A stretch of 55,121 nt of DNA from Bacteroidota bacterium (lineage in GTDB: Bacteria; Bacteroidota; Ignavibacteria; Ignavibacteriales; Ignavibacteriaceae). The translations under genes and the position numbers were made by a program. The DNA is taken from NCBI GenBank assembly GCA_021813585.1, contig JAKAJV010000071.1, positions 1 to 55,121 on the forward strand, read 5' to 3'. Below are positions 25,592 to 35,500 of this stretch, one piece after another (position 1 is the stretch's first letter; each line of letters starts with the position of its first letter). The notes under the pieces were generated by a model. The model was not told where the DNA came from. It searched no databases and worked only from the letters and a program-made list of their open reading frames with translations.

Positions 25592-27856
25592 TTATTGATT
25601 GATGCTTGTCTGGCGGCAGTCGCCTTTCAAATAACGGTTCAAATAATGATCGTAAATCTTCAGCATTAAAAGATAACTTGTAAAGTTGTAGGCAGCGCCG
25701 TGGGCTCCCGGTGGAAAAATGCGGAGATCAACATTCTTACCGGCGTTTGTAAGCGCAGTTAAAAGCTGCATCGTATTTATTACATGTACGTTATCATCCA
25801 TCGTTGAGTGTACCAGGAGTAGTCTTCCTTTCAAACTATCTGCATACGTCATTACCGCACTTTTTATGTATCCTTCTTTGTTATCGTTCAGCAAGCCCAT
25901 ATATCTCTCGGTGTAGATATCATCGTACAAGCGCCAATCTGTTACGGGGGAATTTGCAATTCCTATTTTAAATACTCCCGGGTGAGTTACCATTGTGTAA
26001 GTAGTACTGTAGCCGCCGTAGCTTGTACCCATAATTGCCATTCTGCCTGCATCAACGTATGGAAGAGTTGCAAGGTAGTGGGCCGTCTCTACAAAGTCGT
26101 TGCTCTCCCATTTGCCCAGCTGCCGGTAAACAATCTTTTCGAACTTGCTTCCGTAGTTAGCATTGCCTCTGTTGTTTACGTCTACGATAATATAACCCTG
26201 CTGTGCAAGGTATTGGTCCCACCCGGAAGAGTTAAATGAATTATAAACTGAATGAGACTCAGGCCCGCCGTATATTGCCAGGATTACCGGGTATTTTTTT
26301 GTAGAGTCAAAATTAAAGGGCTTAATCATCGAGCAGTCCAGCTTAACTCCGTCGCTGGTCTTAAAGCTGAAAAGCGTGGTAGGCGAATATTCGTGAGTGT
26401 TGAGAAATTCTGTTACCGAATGATTGTCCTCCAGTTTTTTTATCATCTTACCTTCTGTATTCCAAAGCTCAACCTGCCGCGGCTGGTTAGTGCTTGAGTA
26501 TGAATCGATATAATATTTTGTATTAGGCGACATGTTAAACTGGTGGAAGCCGGGGGCTTTGGAAACGCGCTCTTCATGCGAGCCGTCGAAACGGATTGAA
26601 TAAAGCTGCTCTTCTAGTGGAGAAGCTTCCGCAGATGTATAATAAACGGTTTTATTATTTGGATTGATGCCGAGGATTTTAATAACATCCCAGTTTCCGT
26701 CGGTTACCCTGTTTATTAACTTGCCGTCGTAGCCGAAGCGGTATATTTGGTAATACCCGCTTCTGTCGGATATCCAGAAGAACTCGTGAACTTTTTCCGG
26801 GAAGAACATCATGTCGTCAACAGCGGTATAGAAATTAAATATTGCCACCCAGGTATCGTTCTTTTCTTCCATAACAAGCCGGCGCTCACCGCTTTGTACA
26901 TTAAAGAAAAAAAGCTTCAGGTCGTTCTGAGCCCGGTTCAGCACCATCATTGCGAGTGTATTGGGTTCGCTCGTCCAGTATAGTCTGGGTATGTAATAGT
27001 CACCGTCTTCGCCAGTATTCAGCCAAATGTTCTTATGTGTCTTTACATCAATCACTCCCACTCTTACCTTCGGATTCGGGTCGCCGGGCTGGGGAATCGG
27101 GATTTTTTCGTATTTATTATGGGTGCCTTCATAATTGGTAAGCTGAATAACCGGCACTCCGGTTTCATCAAACTGCCAGTAGGCTATATACCTGCTGTCG
27201 GGCGACCAGTTCCATGCCTGTGCCTGACCGAATTCTTCTTCGTATACCCAGTCGTAATGGCCGTTAAAAACATTTCCTGCTGCATCGTTGGTAAGCTGCG
27301 ATTCGCTTTTCGAAGCGAAATCGTAAACGAACATATTACCTTCTCTTTCGTAGCCTACCATAGAGCCGTCCGGGGAAAGCTCGGCAGTGCGCGCATTCTT
27401 TGCGGCAATTTTTAAATTTTTATCTTCAAGAGAATAGACGTAGTAATCCGATATTCCTGAGCGCCTGTAAATTTTTCTAAAGTTCGTTTCAAATAGCAGG
27501 TGCTTTGAATCGTGCGCCCACTTGAAAGAGCTGTACTCGAACGGCTTGTTTGTGTCCGGGAAAGTAAGCTGGCCGGCATCAAAAATTAATTCGTCCTTTC
27601 CGGTTTCCGGATCGAACGAGCGGATCTCTTCGCGTTTTGTGGAATCGTTATGCGTTGTGTAGGAGTATTTATTCCCCCCATCAATCCAGTTAAGGCTTCT
27701 TGGCCCAAAGCTGCCGGCTAATTTCCTTGAAGACCTTATTGCATCCTGAAGGTCTTTGTATTCTGCTTTGCCCTGTGCGTATAAATAGAGAGGAACCGCA
27801 GATGCAAATAAAAGAATAAAGAAAGTGCTTTTTATTCTGCTGTATTTTTTCATCAT
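25592..27856 (-). CDS. Secreted prolyl oligopeptidase, DPP-IV type (S9B)
   Basis: A 754-aa exported serine peptidase. After a signal peptide (cleavage near YAQ) comes an eight-bladed DPP-IV-type propeller (about 60-490), then an alpha/beta-hydrolase domain with nucleophile Ser612 (GTSYGGY), Asp in STMDDNVH and His in PPGAHGAAY. The propeller holds the double-Glu motif YEEEFGQ, which binds the free N-terminus of substrate peptides, so it should release X-Pro (or X-Ala) dipeptides in the periplasm. Length matches bacterial DPP-IV (about 720-750 aa). An AGG lies before the ATG. It is monocistronic; MITE copy 2 lies 14 bp beyond its stop. Confidence 0.93.
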   Translation of the reverse strand: MMKKYSRIKSTFFILLFASAVPLYLYAQGKAEYKDLQDAIRSSRKLAGSFGPRSLNWIDGGNKYSYTTHNDSTKREEIRSFDPETGKDELIFDAGQLTFPDTNKPFEYSSFKWAHDSKHLLFETNFRKIYRRSGISDYYVYSLEDKNLKIAAKNARTAELSPDGSMVGYEREGNMFVYDFASKSESQLTNDAAGNVFNGHYDWVYEEEFGQAQAWNWSPDSRYIAYWQFDETGVPVIQLTNYEGTHNKYEKIPIPQPGDPNPKVRVGVIDVKTHKNIWLNTGEDGDYYIPRLYWTSEPNTLAMMVLNRAQNDLKLFFFNVQSGERRLVMEEKNDTWVAIFNFYTAVDDMMFFPEKVHEFFWISDRSGYYQIYRFGYDGKLINRVTDGNWDVIKILGINPNNKTVYYTSAEASPLEEQLYSIRFDGSHEERVSKAPGFHQFNMSPNTKYYIDSYSSTNQPRQVELWNTEGKMIKKLEDNHSVTEFLNTHEYSPTTLFSFKTSDGVKLDCSMIKPFNFDSTKKYPVILAIYGGPESHSVYNSFNSSGWDQYLAQQGYIIVDVNNRGNANYGSKFEKIVYRQLGKWESNDFVETAHYLATLPYVDAGRMAIMGTSYGGYSTTYTMVTHPGVFKIGIANSPVTDWRLYDDIYTERYMGLLNDNKEGYIKSAVMTYADSLKGRLLLVHSTMDDNVHVINTMQLLTALTNAGKNVDLRIFPPGAHGAAYNFTSYLLMLKIYDHYLNRYLKGDCRQTSINQ

Positions 27857-28160
27857 AAGTTACCTGGAGATAGTTTTAAAATGATTTATTTTTACGATAA
27901 TGAAAGATTCAATTTAATTTGTTATGGAATTTTAAGATGTGCATCAGTTAACAGAGTATGGAATAATTTTAAAAAATAACCGTAGTTAAAATTTGAACAA
28001 AAGCAGATAATTATTTCTTTTGAACCGGGGCTCAACATAAAGAATATTAAAGGCAGAAGCAATAAAAAATATTTATCTCTAAAATTATCTAAAGAGCGAA
28101 AAACCGTATTGTAACTTTTGCCGCACATAGTCGTCAACGTATATGTAAGAAAAAAATTAT
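27857..28160. other. Divergent intergenic region, no clear element
   Basis: A 304-base AT-rich gap separates the S9 peptidase from the ECF sigma operon, so it should hold two divergent promoters. I see no convincing TTG/TAnnTTTG site or palindrome. An open frame on the minus strand here overlaps the sigma gene and looks non-coding. Confidence 0.35.
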
Positions 28161-28640
28161 TTGAAAAATCAACAACACATATTACTGAAGGAGCTTTATG
28201 AAGAGTTTTCCGGCGACATATACCGATACGCATTCAGCCTGCTTAGAGATGAAGAAGAAGCAAAAGACTCTGTGCATGAAGTGTTCTTAAGATATTTTAA
28301 GAATATGGATTCCTTTAGAGGTGATTGCAGCAATAAGACTTGGCTGTTTACAATTACCAGGAATTATTGTTTTGACAGGTTAAAAAATAAAAATTTCAAT
28401 CATCATAAAATTGATGACCCGGATATAAACGATACTTATCAGCCGGATTTCGAAATGAAGATTTCTCTTAACGACGCATGTAAAAAATTAAATGAAGAAG
28501 AAAACGAATTAATCTTTCTTCGGGATTATGCAGGCTATTCTTATAAGGAAATCGCAGAACTAACCGGCTACTCCAGGGATAATATTAAAATAAAGCTTTT
28601 CAGAGCTAAACAAAAATTGTTAAAATTTTTAAGTGAATGA
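28161..28640 (+). CDS. ECF sigma factor
   Basis: A 159-aa alternative sigma factor of the extracytoplasmic-function group. Region 2 (IYRYAFSLLRDEEEAKDSVH, TWLFTITRNYCFDRLKNK) and region 4 (ENELIFLRDYAGYSYKEIAE, YSRDNIKIKLFRAKQKLLK) are clear. The only in-frame start covering region 2 is a TTG at 28161 with a weak ribosome-binding site; the ATG at 28198 is out of frame. The next gene, 12 bases on, encodes an anti-sigma factor with a zinc motif and one membrane span, so activity is probably released by an envelope signal. The regulon is unknown. Confidence 0.9.
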   Translation: MKNQQHILLKELYEEFSGDIYRYAFSLLRDEEEAKDSVHEVFLRYFKNMDSFRGDCSNKTWLFTITRNYCFDRLKNKNFNHHKIDDPDINDTYQPDFEMKISLNDACKKLNEEENELIFLRDYAGYSYKEIAELTGYSRDNIKIKLFRAKQKLLKFLSE

Positions 28641-28652
28641 TGAGAGAGAAAT

Positions 28653-29123
28653 ATGCACGACAATGAATATTCGATTTTTAAGCTTGTTGAAGGAGATCTG
28701 GATTCAAAAGAAAAGTTGGAACTGCTAAATCATATTGATAATTGCCCTGAGTGCCGGGAAATTTTATCGCGGTATAATTCAATTAAAGGAACAGATAAGA
28801 CGTATTACGGCTCGCTAATATTACCGGAGGATGCTCAAAATGATTTAACTCGGCTTAATACTGAATTGAAAAAGAGGAAAAATATTTCTTTAGCTTACTT
28901 CTCTGCGGCAGCGGCAGTAATAATAGGATTTATTTTGGTTTTATCTTTGTCGCTAAACAAAGTTAAGCAGTACAATCAAAACGTTGAAGTTAAAAATGTT
29001 CTTGTACAAAATACAACAAATAATACCTTATCGCCTGAACCAGATAAGTGGGATATGTCGGTCTATTCACTTAACAGACAGATAAATATAATTATGGATA
29101 ATATTGCAGAAAATCCTCTGTGA
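28653..29123 (+). CDS. Zinc-finger anti-sigma factor
   Basis: A 156-aa single-span membrane protein. The N-terminal cytoplasmic domain carries the ZAS motif HX3CX2C (His27, Cys31, Cys34 in NHIDNCPECREIL), which binds the cognate ECF sigma. A transmembrane helix spans about residues 90-110 (AAAAVIIGFILVLSLSL), leaving about 45 residues in the periplasm. Position, spacing and domain order all point to control of the sigma factor just upstream. The short periplasmic tail (NVEVKNVLVQNTTNN) may be the site of regulated proteolysis, which is inference. Confidence 0.87.
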   Translation: MHDNEYSIFKLVEGDLDSKEKLELLNHIDNCPECREILSRYNSIKGTDKTYYGSLILPEDAQNDLTRLNTELKKRKNISLAYFSAAAAVIIGFILVLSLSLNKVKQYNQNVEVKNVLVQNTTNNTLSPEPDKWDMSVYSLNRQINIIMDNIAENPL

Positions 29124-29152
29124 AGATAAAATAAAAGGAAAGGGAATTAAAA

Positions 29153-29926
29153 ATGTTTACTAAGAAGAAAATTTTGATTACCGTATTTGTAATTTGTGCT
29201 TCAGTTATTTCTTTTGCCCAAACCGGTAAGCTAGCCGGACAATTAACCGATGCAACTACAGGCAAGCCGTTAGTAGGGGCAAATCTTAGTTTAACGGGGA
29301 CAAATATTGGCTGCGCAACAGATCAGGAAGGTAAATATGTTATGTTAAAAATTCCTTCCGGCACTTACAGCTTAAATGCAAATTACGCGGGATATAAATC
29401 CGTTTTGGTTCAGGATATAAAAATAAAAAGCGGACTGGTAACTGAATTAAACCTTGCTTTGCGCCCATCCGGTGAATTTGAGCCGGATTCAAAAACGGAA
29501 GCATTGTACCGTAAAAACTTGCCAAAAAAAATAATCGAACAGCTAGATAAAATTAGAGAAAATGATAAAGAAAAATATAGGAAGCTTCTTCAGGAGTATT
29601 ATTACAATATCCTTCTGAAAATAGATGAAAAAAGCGCAGAAAGCAGGCAAAGAGAAACTAAAATTCTTGAGCTGAATATAAAAGCGGAAATACTTGCAAA
29701 TATTTATAAATCGTCAAAGTCTGCTGAAAAAGAAAAGATAAAGACTGAATTAAGGAATACGTTAGTTGAATTATTTAACGAGATGAAAAATCAGCGAGTT
29801 GATGATGTAAAATATTTAAAGAACAAACTGGAGCTTCTTGAGAGGTCGTTGAGAACATATGAAGGAGATATGAATAAACTGGTAGAGAAAAAATTGGAAG
29901 AGATGCTTAATGAGAATAATAAGTAA
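29153..29926 (+). CDS. Exported carboxypeptidase-regulatory-like domain protein with coiled coil
   Basis: A 257-aa protein with signal peptide (cleavage after ISFAQ), a carboxypeptidase-regulatory-like beta domain at about 25-100 (GKLAGQLTDATTGKPLVGAN, then YSLNANYAGYKSV), as found at the N-terminus of TonB-dependent receptors, and then about 140 residues of lysine/glutamate-rich helix predicted to be coiled coil. No receptor barrel or plug follows, so it is not a TonB receptor. It is third in the sigma/anti-sigma operon and may be a target or sensor of that system. The combination of domains is unusual. Confidence 0.78.
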   Translation: MFTKKKILITVFVICASVISFAQTGKLAGQLTDATTGKPLVGANLSLTGTNIGCATDQEGKYVMLKIPSGTYSLNANYAGYKSVLVQDIKIKSGLVTELNLALRPSGEFEPDSKTEALYRKNLPKKIIEQLDKIRENDKEKYRKLLQEYYYNILLKIDEKSAESRQRETKILELNIKAEILANIYKSSKSAEKEKIKTELRNTLVELFNEMKNQRVDDVKYLKNKLELLERSLRTYEGDMNKLVEKKLEEMLNENNK

Positions 29927-29968
29927 TATAGGTTTTCATTAATAATTTCATCTCTTTTTTTATTACTA

Positions 29969-30012
29969 GGTCACCTTATGCAGGATTTATCTGATTTTTT
30001 GCGTAAGGTGAC
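29969..30012. repeat. 44-bp inverted repeat flanked by TTACTA
   Basis: GTCACCTTATGCA (29970-29982) and TGCGTAAGGTGAC (30000-30012) pair with one T-G position. The unit is flanked by the direct repeat TTACTA (29963-29968 and 30013-30018), as a target duplication would be. The inner end TGCGTAA is shared with the terminal repeat of the 145-bp MITE. It may be a miniature or decayed transposable element; a transcription terminator is less likely because no T-run follows. The remainder of the 372-base gap to the Skp gene shows nothing else. Confidence 0.5.
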
Positions 30013-30298
30013 TTACTATAATTGAAATGATTTGTCCAATCTATAAACTTTAAATGCAGTTTATCAATTAAACAATGGAAACTAAGCCCGCCGTAGAAAC
30101 AATAATATTGCTTAAACCCAAAATTGATTAAACATGTCTTAGCATCGTCAATTTTTATATTTGGAAACAGTCCCTGCAGATATTATTTTGGCAGGGTTGA
30201 TTAGGAATAATTCTGCATTCTTCGGGTTCCGGCTGTTAAAATTCATAATTAGGTTTAAGTAAATAAAAACAAAAATTCAAATTATAGAGGTAAGAAAA

Positions 30299-30826
30299 GT
30301 GAAAAAAGTAATTTTAGCTGTCTTTGTTTTGGCTGTAATGGGGTTTAATTCCGCGTTTGCACAGAAAGCAACCAGGTTAGGTTATATAGATTCTCAAACA
30401 ATTTTAGCCCAGCTGCCGGAAGCAATAAAGGCGCAGGGCGAGGTTCAGGCGGCAATAGATAAAATAAAAGCTCAAATAGACAGCTTGGGACAGGAATACC
30501 AGCAGGCATTGGCAAATTATCAGAAGCAAGCAAATATGATGACGGATGCAAAGAAGCGTGAAGCCCAGCAAAAGATAATGAATATGGAAAAAGACTATAA
30601 TGACCTGCAGGGCAAGCTGAATGCCAACGGCGATGTAGCACAGCTTAACCGTAAGCTGATGACGCCGATTATCGACAAGATTAAAAAAACAGTGGAAGAA
30701 ATTGCTAAGAAGGAAAACATTGATATTGTGCTTGAAAAGAACGAGCAGCTGCAAACAATTTGGTATGCCGAGCCTTCAATGGATTTAACATACAAAGTTC
30801 TGGATAAACTGAAGACCAGCAACTAA
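30299..30826 (+). CDS. skp: OmpH/Skp family periplasmic chaperone
   Basis: A 175-aa protein with signal peptide (cleavage after NSAFAQ) followed by a basic beta strand (RLGYIDSQTILAQLPEA), two long helical arms (about 45-125) and a C-terminal strand/helix (IDIVLEKNEQLQTIWY). This is the Skp layout: a trimeric holdase that delivers unfolded outer-membrane proteins to the BAM complex. The start is GTG with GAGG upstream. It is not next to bamA here; it forms its own unit ended by a strong terminator. The many barrel proteins in this window are possible clients. Confidence 0.88.
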   Translation: MKKVILAVFVLAVMGFNSAFAQKATRLGYIDSQTILAQLPEAIKAQGEVQAAIDKIKAQIDSLGQEYQQALANYQKQANMMTDAKKREAQQKIMNMEKDYNDLQGKLNANGDVAQLNRKLMTPIIDKIKKTVEEIAKKENIDIVLEKNEQLQTIWYAEPSMDLTYKVLDKLKTSN

Positions 30827-30844
30827 TAATAAATTTCATTAATT

Positions 30845-30885
30845 AAAAATCCGGTCTATCTATATAAGACCGGATTTTTATTTTT
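30845..30885 (+). terminator. Terminator of the Skp gene
   Basis: AAAAATCCGGTCT (30845-30857) and AGACCGGATTTTT (30867-30879) form a perfect 13-bp stem with a 9-base loop and a following T-run. Confidence 0.92.
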
Positions 30886-31210
30886 AAATATCGAACCTCA
30901 TTATTTCATAAAAGATGGTAAGGCGGAGAAAGGAAATGTACGTTTAAAGCAAGATACCTACTCTCTGTTAAAGAAGAATAAAGTACCGCCACCGGCTTAC
31001 TAAAACGTGTCTTATCCTTTTTATTTTCTCCGCCCGCCCAGAGCGCAAGCAAATTTTGCTTTGCCTGCATAAAAATACCCCCTCTTAACTACCCATGTCC
31101 TTATCCTCCCAATTCCGATGGTAAAATAAAACTTAATACTTATATCCCGTTTCTTTGCGCCTCCTAAGAACCGGGATGTGCAATACGGTTAAAAAAAACC
31201 GGGGCAGCTC
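30886..31210. other. Gene-free region between Skp terminator and lipoprotein
   Basis: A 325-base gap between two convergent genes. It holds an imperfect CCCGTTTCTTT/AAGAACCGGG inverted repeat at about 31147-31177 that could end transcription of the lipoprotein gene, but no T-run accompanies it. I see no open reading frame or other signal. Confidence 0.35.
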
Positions 31211-31642
31211 TTATAGTTTACCAGTTACGCTAATTGTTTTAACAACAACAAAGCTGGCTTTAGAGCCCATCGCCTTGTTGCCGTAAAATGTTAAGCTCCA
31301 TGTACCAAGATATTTAAAATATCCGGTGCCGGCAGGCTCGCATTCAAATTCCTGGTTCTGCAATACCGTTATACTGCCTGCATTGTAAGTAACGGATTCG
31401 CCTCTCGGATTCTTAACAACAACTTTAACAAGCAGTATGTCGTCTGTTATGCAGAATGCGAAGAAGCATAAGCCCGCATCTCCGGTTGCCAATGTTACCG
31501 GCTGGGCGGAAACGTTAAAACTAGGTGGTTGTTCTTCCGGGGTAGGTGTTGGTGTAACAGGATTACTTTCTTCTTTCTTAGTACACCCGGATAAAGCCAG
31601 AAAAACTAACATGGATATAATTGGTATAAATAATTTCTTCAT
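31211..31642 (-). CDS. Hypothetical lipoprotein
   Basis: A 143-aa lipoprotein: lipobox LSGC (Cys20) followed by a Pro/Thr linker (NPVTPTPTPEEQPP) that would hold the domain away from the membrane, then a compact beta-sandwich-like domain (about 42-143) with three cysteines. GGAG lies six bases before the ATG. The fold (ITDDILLVKVVVKNPRGESV, GTWSLTFYGNKAMGS) suggests an Ig-like module. It is monocistronic and unrecognised. Confidence 0.72.
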   Translation of the reverse strand: MKKLFIPIISMLVFLALSGCTKKEESNPVTPTPTPEEQPPSFNVSAQPVTLATGDAGLCFFAFCITDDILLVKVVVKNPRGESVTYNAGSITVLQNQEFECEPAGTGYFKYLGTWSLTFYGNKAMGSKASFVVVKTISVTGKL

Positions 31643-31808
31643 ATTAGTCTCCTTGATATTTTTTACAGTAGGTAAATCAATTAATGATGATAATTAATTT
31701 TCTCTTTGTAAAATGGATTGTTGATTGAATAATCTCAATAACGCAATTTGATCATTTTATAAAGGAAAGAATTCCGGTCTTTAGCAGTTAAGCGGTAACC
31801 GGACCATT

Positions 31809-32453
31809 CTAAATTATTCCCTCTTTTAATGCTTTAACTACAGCCTGCGATTTTGAATGCACATGAAGCTTTTCGTAAATATGCCGGATGTGGTTCCGTA
31901 CGGTTTGAAGACTAATGAAAAGCTTCGCGGAAATTTCGTTATTATCCAGCCCGTTTACTATTAAAGAAAGTATTTCGTGCTCTCTTTCCGTAAGCGGATC
32001 TTCTTCGCTCTTTAGCGATACATGCTCTTTAAATAATTCCAGTGCCTGCTTTGCTATGCTCGGCGTCATCGGGGAACCCCCGGCAGCGGCATCTTCTACC
32101 GCCTGTATTAAGCGTATAGGTTGTGTTTTCTTTAATATATAGCCGTCTGCACCGGATAAAATAGCATGAAAAATATTTTTATTGTCATCAAAGACGGTAA
32201 GCATAACTATTTTTGTTTCAGGATATTGTGCCTTTATTTTACCGATGCCTTCAATGCCCGACATGCCCGGCAGGTTAATATCCAAAAGAACGACATCGGA
32301 TTTAGGCATAGTTTCTAGCGCTTCTTCTACCGAAATATATTTGCCCACACACTGAAATCCCTCTGTGGATTGCAGGATATAATAAATGCTTTCGCGGAAT
32401 TCCTTGTGATCTTCTATTATTGATACTTTAATGCTCATATTCAATAGGTTCAT
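31809..32453 (-). CDS. NarL/FixJ-type response regulator
   Basis: A 214-aa two-component regulator. The receiver domain (about 8-125) has phospho-acceptor Asp58 (VVLLDINLPGMSG) and the conserved Lys in YILKKTQP; the LuxR-type helix-turn-helix (about 148-212) reads LTEREHEILSLIVNGLDNNE and TVRNHIRHIYEKLHVHSK. The ATG at 32453 is used here; an internal ATG at 32438 (MSIKV) is possible. It lies 49 bases downstream of the FG-GAP/ASPIC histidine kinase gene, whose HisKA_3-type transmitter is the class that pairs with NarL regulators. The target genes are not evident; the porin gene upstream on the same strand is a candidate. Confidence 0.92.
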   Translation of the reverse strand: MNLLNMSIKVSIIEDHKEFRESIYYILQSTEGFQCVGKYISVEEALETMPKSDVVLLDINLPGMSGIEGIGKIKAQYPETKIVMLTVFDDNKNIFHAILSGADGYILKKTQPIRLIQAVEDAAAGGSPMTPSIAKQALELFKEHVSLKSEEDPLTEREHEILSLIVNGLDNNEISAKLFISLQTVRNHIRHIYEKLHVHSKSQAVVKALKEGII

Positions 32454-32502
32454 TATTCGATAATAAAGATTTCCAATAAATGAATTTGTTTCAATAGCTC
32501 AT

Positions 32503-35500
32503 TTACGTCATTTTGCACGATAAGCTTATTCTTGTTCCCCTGCCGGGGGAGGATTCTATCCTTAACTGCCCATTAATTTCCTTTGCTCTGTGTGCCATGT
32601 TTATTAAGCCGTGGCCGTGCAGAGAGCTTAATTGCACTTTTGAAATAAGCCGGCCCTGCCCGTCGTCAAATAAATATTCGTCTACAGGAAATCCGACACC
32701 ATCATCCTCAAGAATCAGATCCAGGTGTTTATGATTAAGCCTGGCTGTAAATTTTACCTTAGAGGGACGCGCATATTTTGAAATGTTGTTTATCGCTTCC
32801 TTAAAAATCAAATATACATTCCTTCGTACATCTTCCGGAAGCGAAATATCTGGCTCGTCAACCTCATTTATAATTTCGTGTGCTATCTGGTTAGTTTTAC
32901 AGCAGTCGCTTATAAATCTTCTAATGCGAAGCACCAGGTCGTCCATTTTATCGTGGGTAGGAGAAACCGCCCAGACAATATCCGTAATCGCCTCCGAGGC
33001 TTCCGAAAGCAGGCCGCCTATCTTTTGAATCAGGTCGGATTCTTCCTCGGAAGGATTTTTAATTAATCTTCTCAGTGCCTCATTATATATTACGCTGCTG
33101 CTCAGTGTGGATGCTAGGTCGTCGTGCAGATCGCGTGCAATTCTATCCCTGGTAGCCTGTTTCTCCAGCTTATTTATTTTTGCAAGTATTACTCTTTCGT
33201 ATATAAGATGGATAATTGCAAGCATAACAAAGACGCTTATAATCGGAAGCAGGTCGGCCAGTATAAAATTCTGCCGGTCTATAAGTAAAATTTGAATCCA
33301 ATAAATAAGGAGCGCAGCCGAGTGAAAAATAAATTGCTTTGTAATCCGCCAATTGTATTTTTTCTTTCCGCGGTATGCAGAAAATGAGATTAGTAATAGC
33401 ACTAGAATAAACTTCAGCGTTTCCCTGTGCACATCCGGATCGGATATTATTCTGCTCAGCGCTTTGGAGAATAGAGTGATTCTTGCACCGGCGTTTTCTT
33501 CTTCGCTTACAGTTAATGTAGTTCCGGCGGAAATATTCGACAGAGTTCTTTTTATTCCGCTGGCGGGAAAGTATATAACCGCATCAAGTTTATTTGTGCT
33601 GCCGGTGCCGAAATGTACCTCCCTTGCGCTGTATGAGCCGTACCCCGATCCGCCGCTTATTTCGCGGTAGCCTAGAAGATAATTTTTATCTCCGGCATGC
33701 CCTGCTTTATAAATTTTAATTTGTGTACCCACCGCATCGCGGTTGCTTATAGTGCCCTTAACATTAAGCTTTAAGAAATTTCTGTTGTTGCAGTTATTCA
33801 AAAATAAAATGCTGTTGCCTCCCAGATAGTTAGCTACGTAAAGGTCAACGTCGCCGTCGTTGTCTATATCGCCCGTTGCACAGCCTGTGCTGTAGCCGCC
33901 CATCTGTGCGCCGTATTCTGCAGTCATCGGGACTAATTTTTTACCGCCGATATTCTTATAGAAAACATTATCTCCCACATTCGCAACATACAGGTCCTGG
34001 TAGCCGTCCTGGTCAAAGTCTGCTGCTGCAGCGCCGTAGCTCAGCATAGAATCTATTCCGATAACCTGCTCGGTAACATCTTCGAACCTGCAATTGCCCA
34101 AATTGTGGTAAAGCCTGTTCGATCTTTTCCGGCTTGTAACAAATAAGTCGGGCAGCCCGTCATTGTCGTAATCAAAGAAGACTACGGCATTGCTTTTTGA
34201 AAAGCCTTCACCTCCAACTCCGGCCGAATCGGTAATATCTTCAAAAAGGACTTTGCCTTTTGCAGAAACATTATGATAAAGCAAATTGTGTTTAGCCCAG
34301 TTGCATACAAAGAGGTCAAGCTTGCCGTCGCCGTCGATATCGCAGAATTCGGCTCCCATTCCGCCGCCTTTGGAAATAAGTCCGGCGCTGCCGGTAACTT
34401 CTGTAAAATATCCGCTCCCGTTATTTAAGTACAGCCTGTTGGTAGAATTCTCATTTGTAATGAACAAGTCCAAATCGCCGTCATTATCCACGTCTCCGAA
34501 TACCGCCGCATTGGTCCTTTCATTTTCTCCAATACCTCTGTTTGCCTCATTGGAAACATTCCTGAAGTAACCGTTGCCGTTATTAAGCAGCAGTTTGTTC
34601 TTGCCTAGCAGGTTGCATAGATAAATATCCAGGTCGCCGTCGTTATCAACATCTGCAAGGCCCACTCCCAGGTCCAGTTCTCTAAAATTCACGCTGCTTG
34701 TATCATTAGATACCCCGGTAACGCCGCGGGCGGAGGCTTCTTCGTTAAATAACGGTGATTGAATTCTGCCGGTCGTATCGAATTTGGAAATATTTATATA
34801 AAGCTTGTTGGGATCGAAAATGCAAACAGCGTATACATCTTTTAGACCGTCGTTATTTATATCGTCTATTGCAACTCCATACTCATCAACTATATCCTTG
34901 CTTGCCGAGCTTATCTTAACCGGGTTGAAACCCATCTCCCTGTTTTGCGATTTGTTTTCATGGGCGGCGGCGTAATGCAGAATCATTCCGTCATTTCCAA
35001 CTATCCAGCCTTCTGAAGGCGAGACCATCGCTAGGTCTGCATACTCGTTCATTTCCGGTGAGTTCACCTTCTCCCATTTTTTCAAATTCCAGTGGACAAC
35101 CAATCCCTTCGAGCCGATTCCCCAAATCTCACCATCCGGCAGAAAGGAAAGTTTAAAAACATCTTTTAAATATTCGTTTTCAGAGTGTGTAGAAAAATTC
35201 AGTCTATCGTACTTTATTAATTTACCGGAAGTTAAAAAGTAAGCTACAGATGGGCTTTCAAAATAGGCTTGAATGATTTTTTCATCTTTCAAGTAGCGGG
35301 TCCAGGTCGTTCCGTTAAAATAGAATAATTTTAAATCGTTGGTAGTAACCCATGCCTTACCTCCGGCAAGTGGATAAATGAAGTTAATAGCGGCGTAGCT
35401 GTCGGGGAAAGGTACAAGCTTCCAGGAGCTGCCTTCTCGCCTTGCAATTTCCCTGTCGCCGCCTATCCACTCAATTCTATTCTGCGAGAATGCGATGTAG

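Noticed and set aside
27922-28233. 103-aa minus-strand frame before the ECF sigma gene
   Set aside because: It overlaps the sigma coding region in antisense and has no translation signal.
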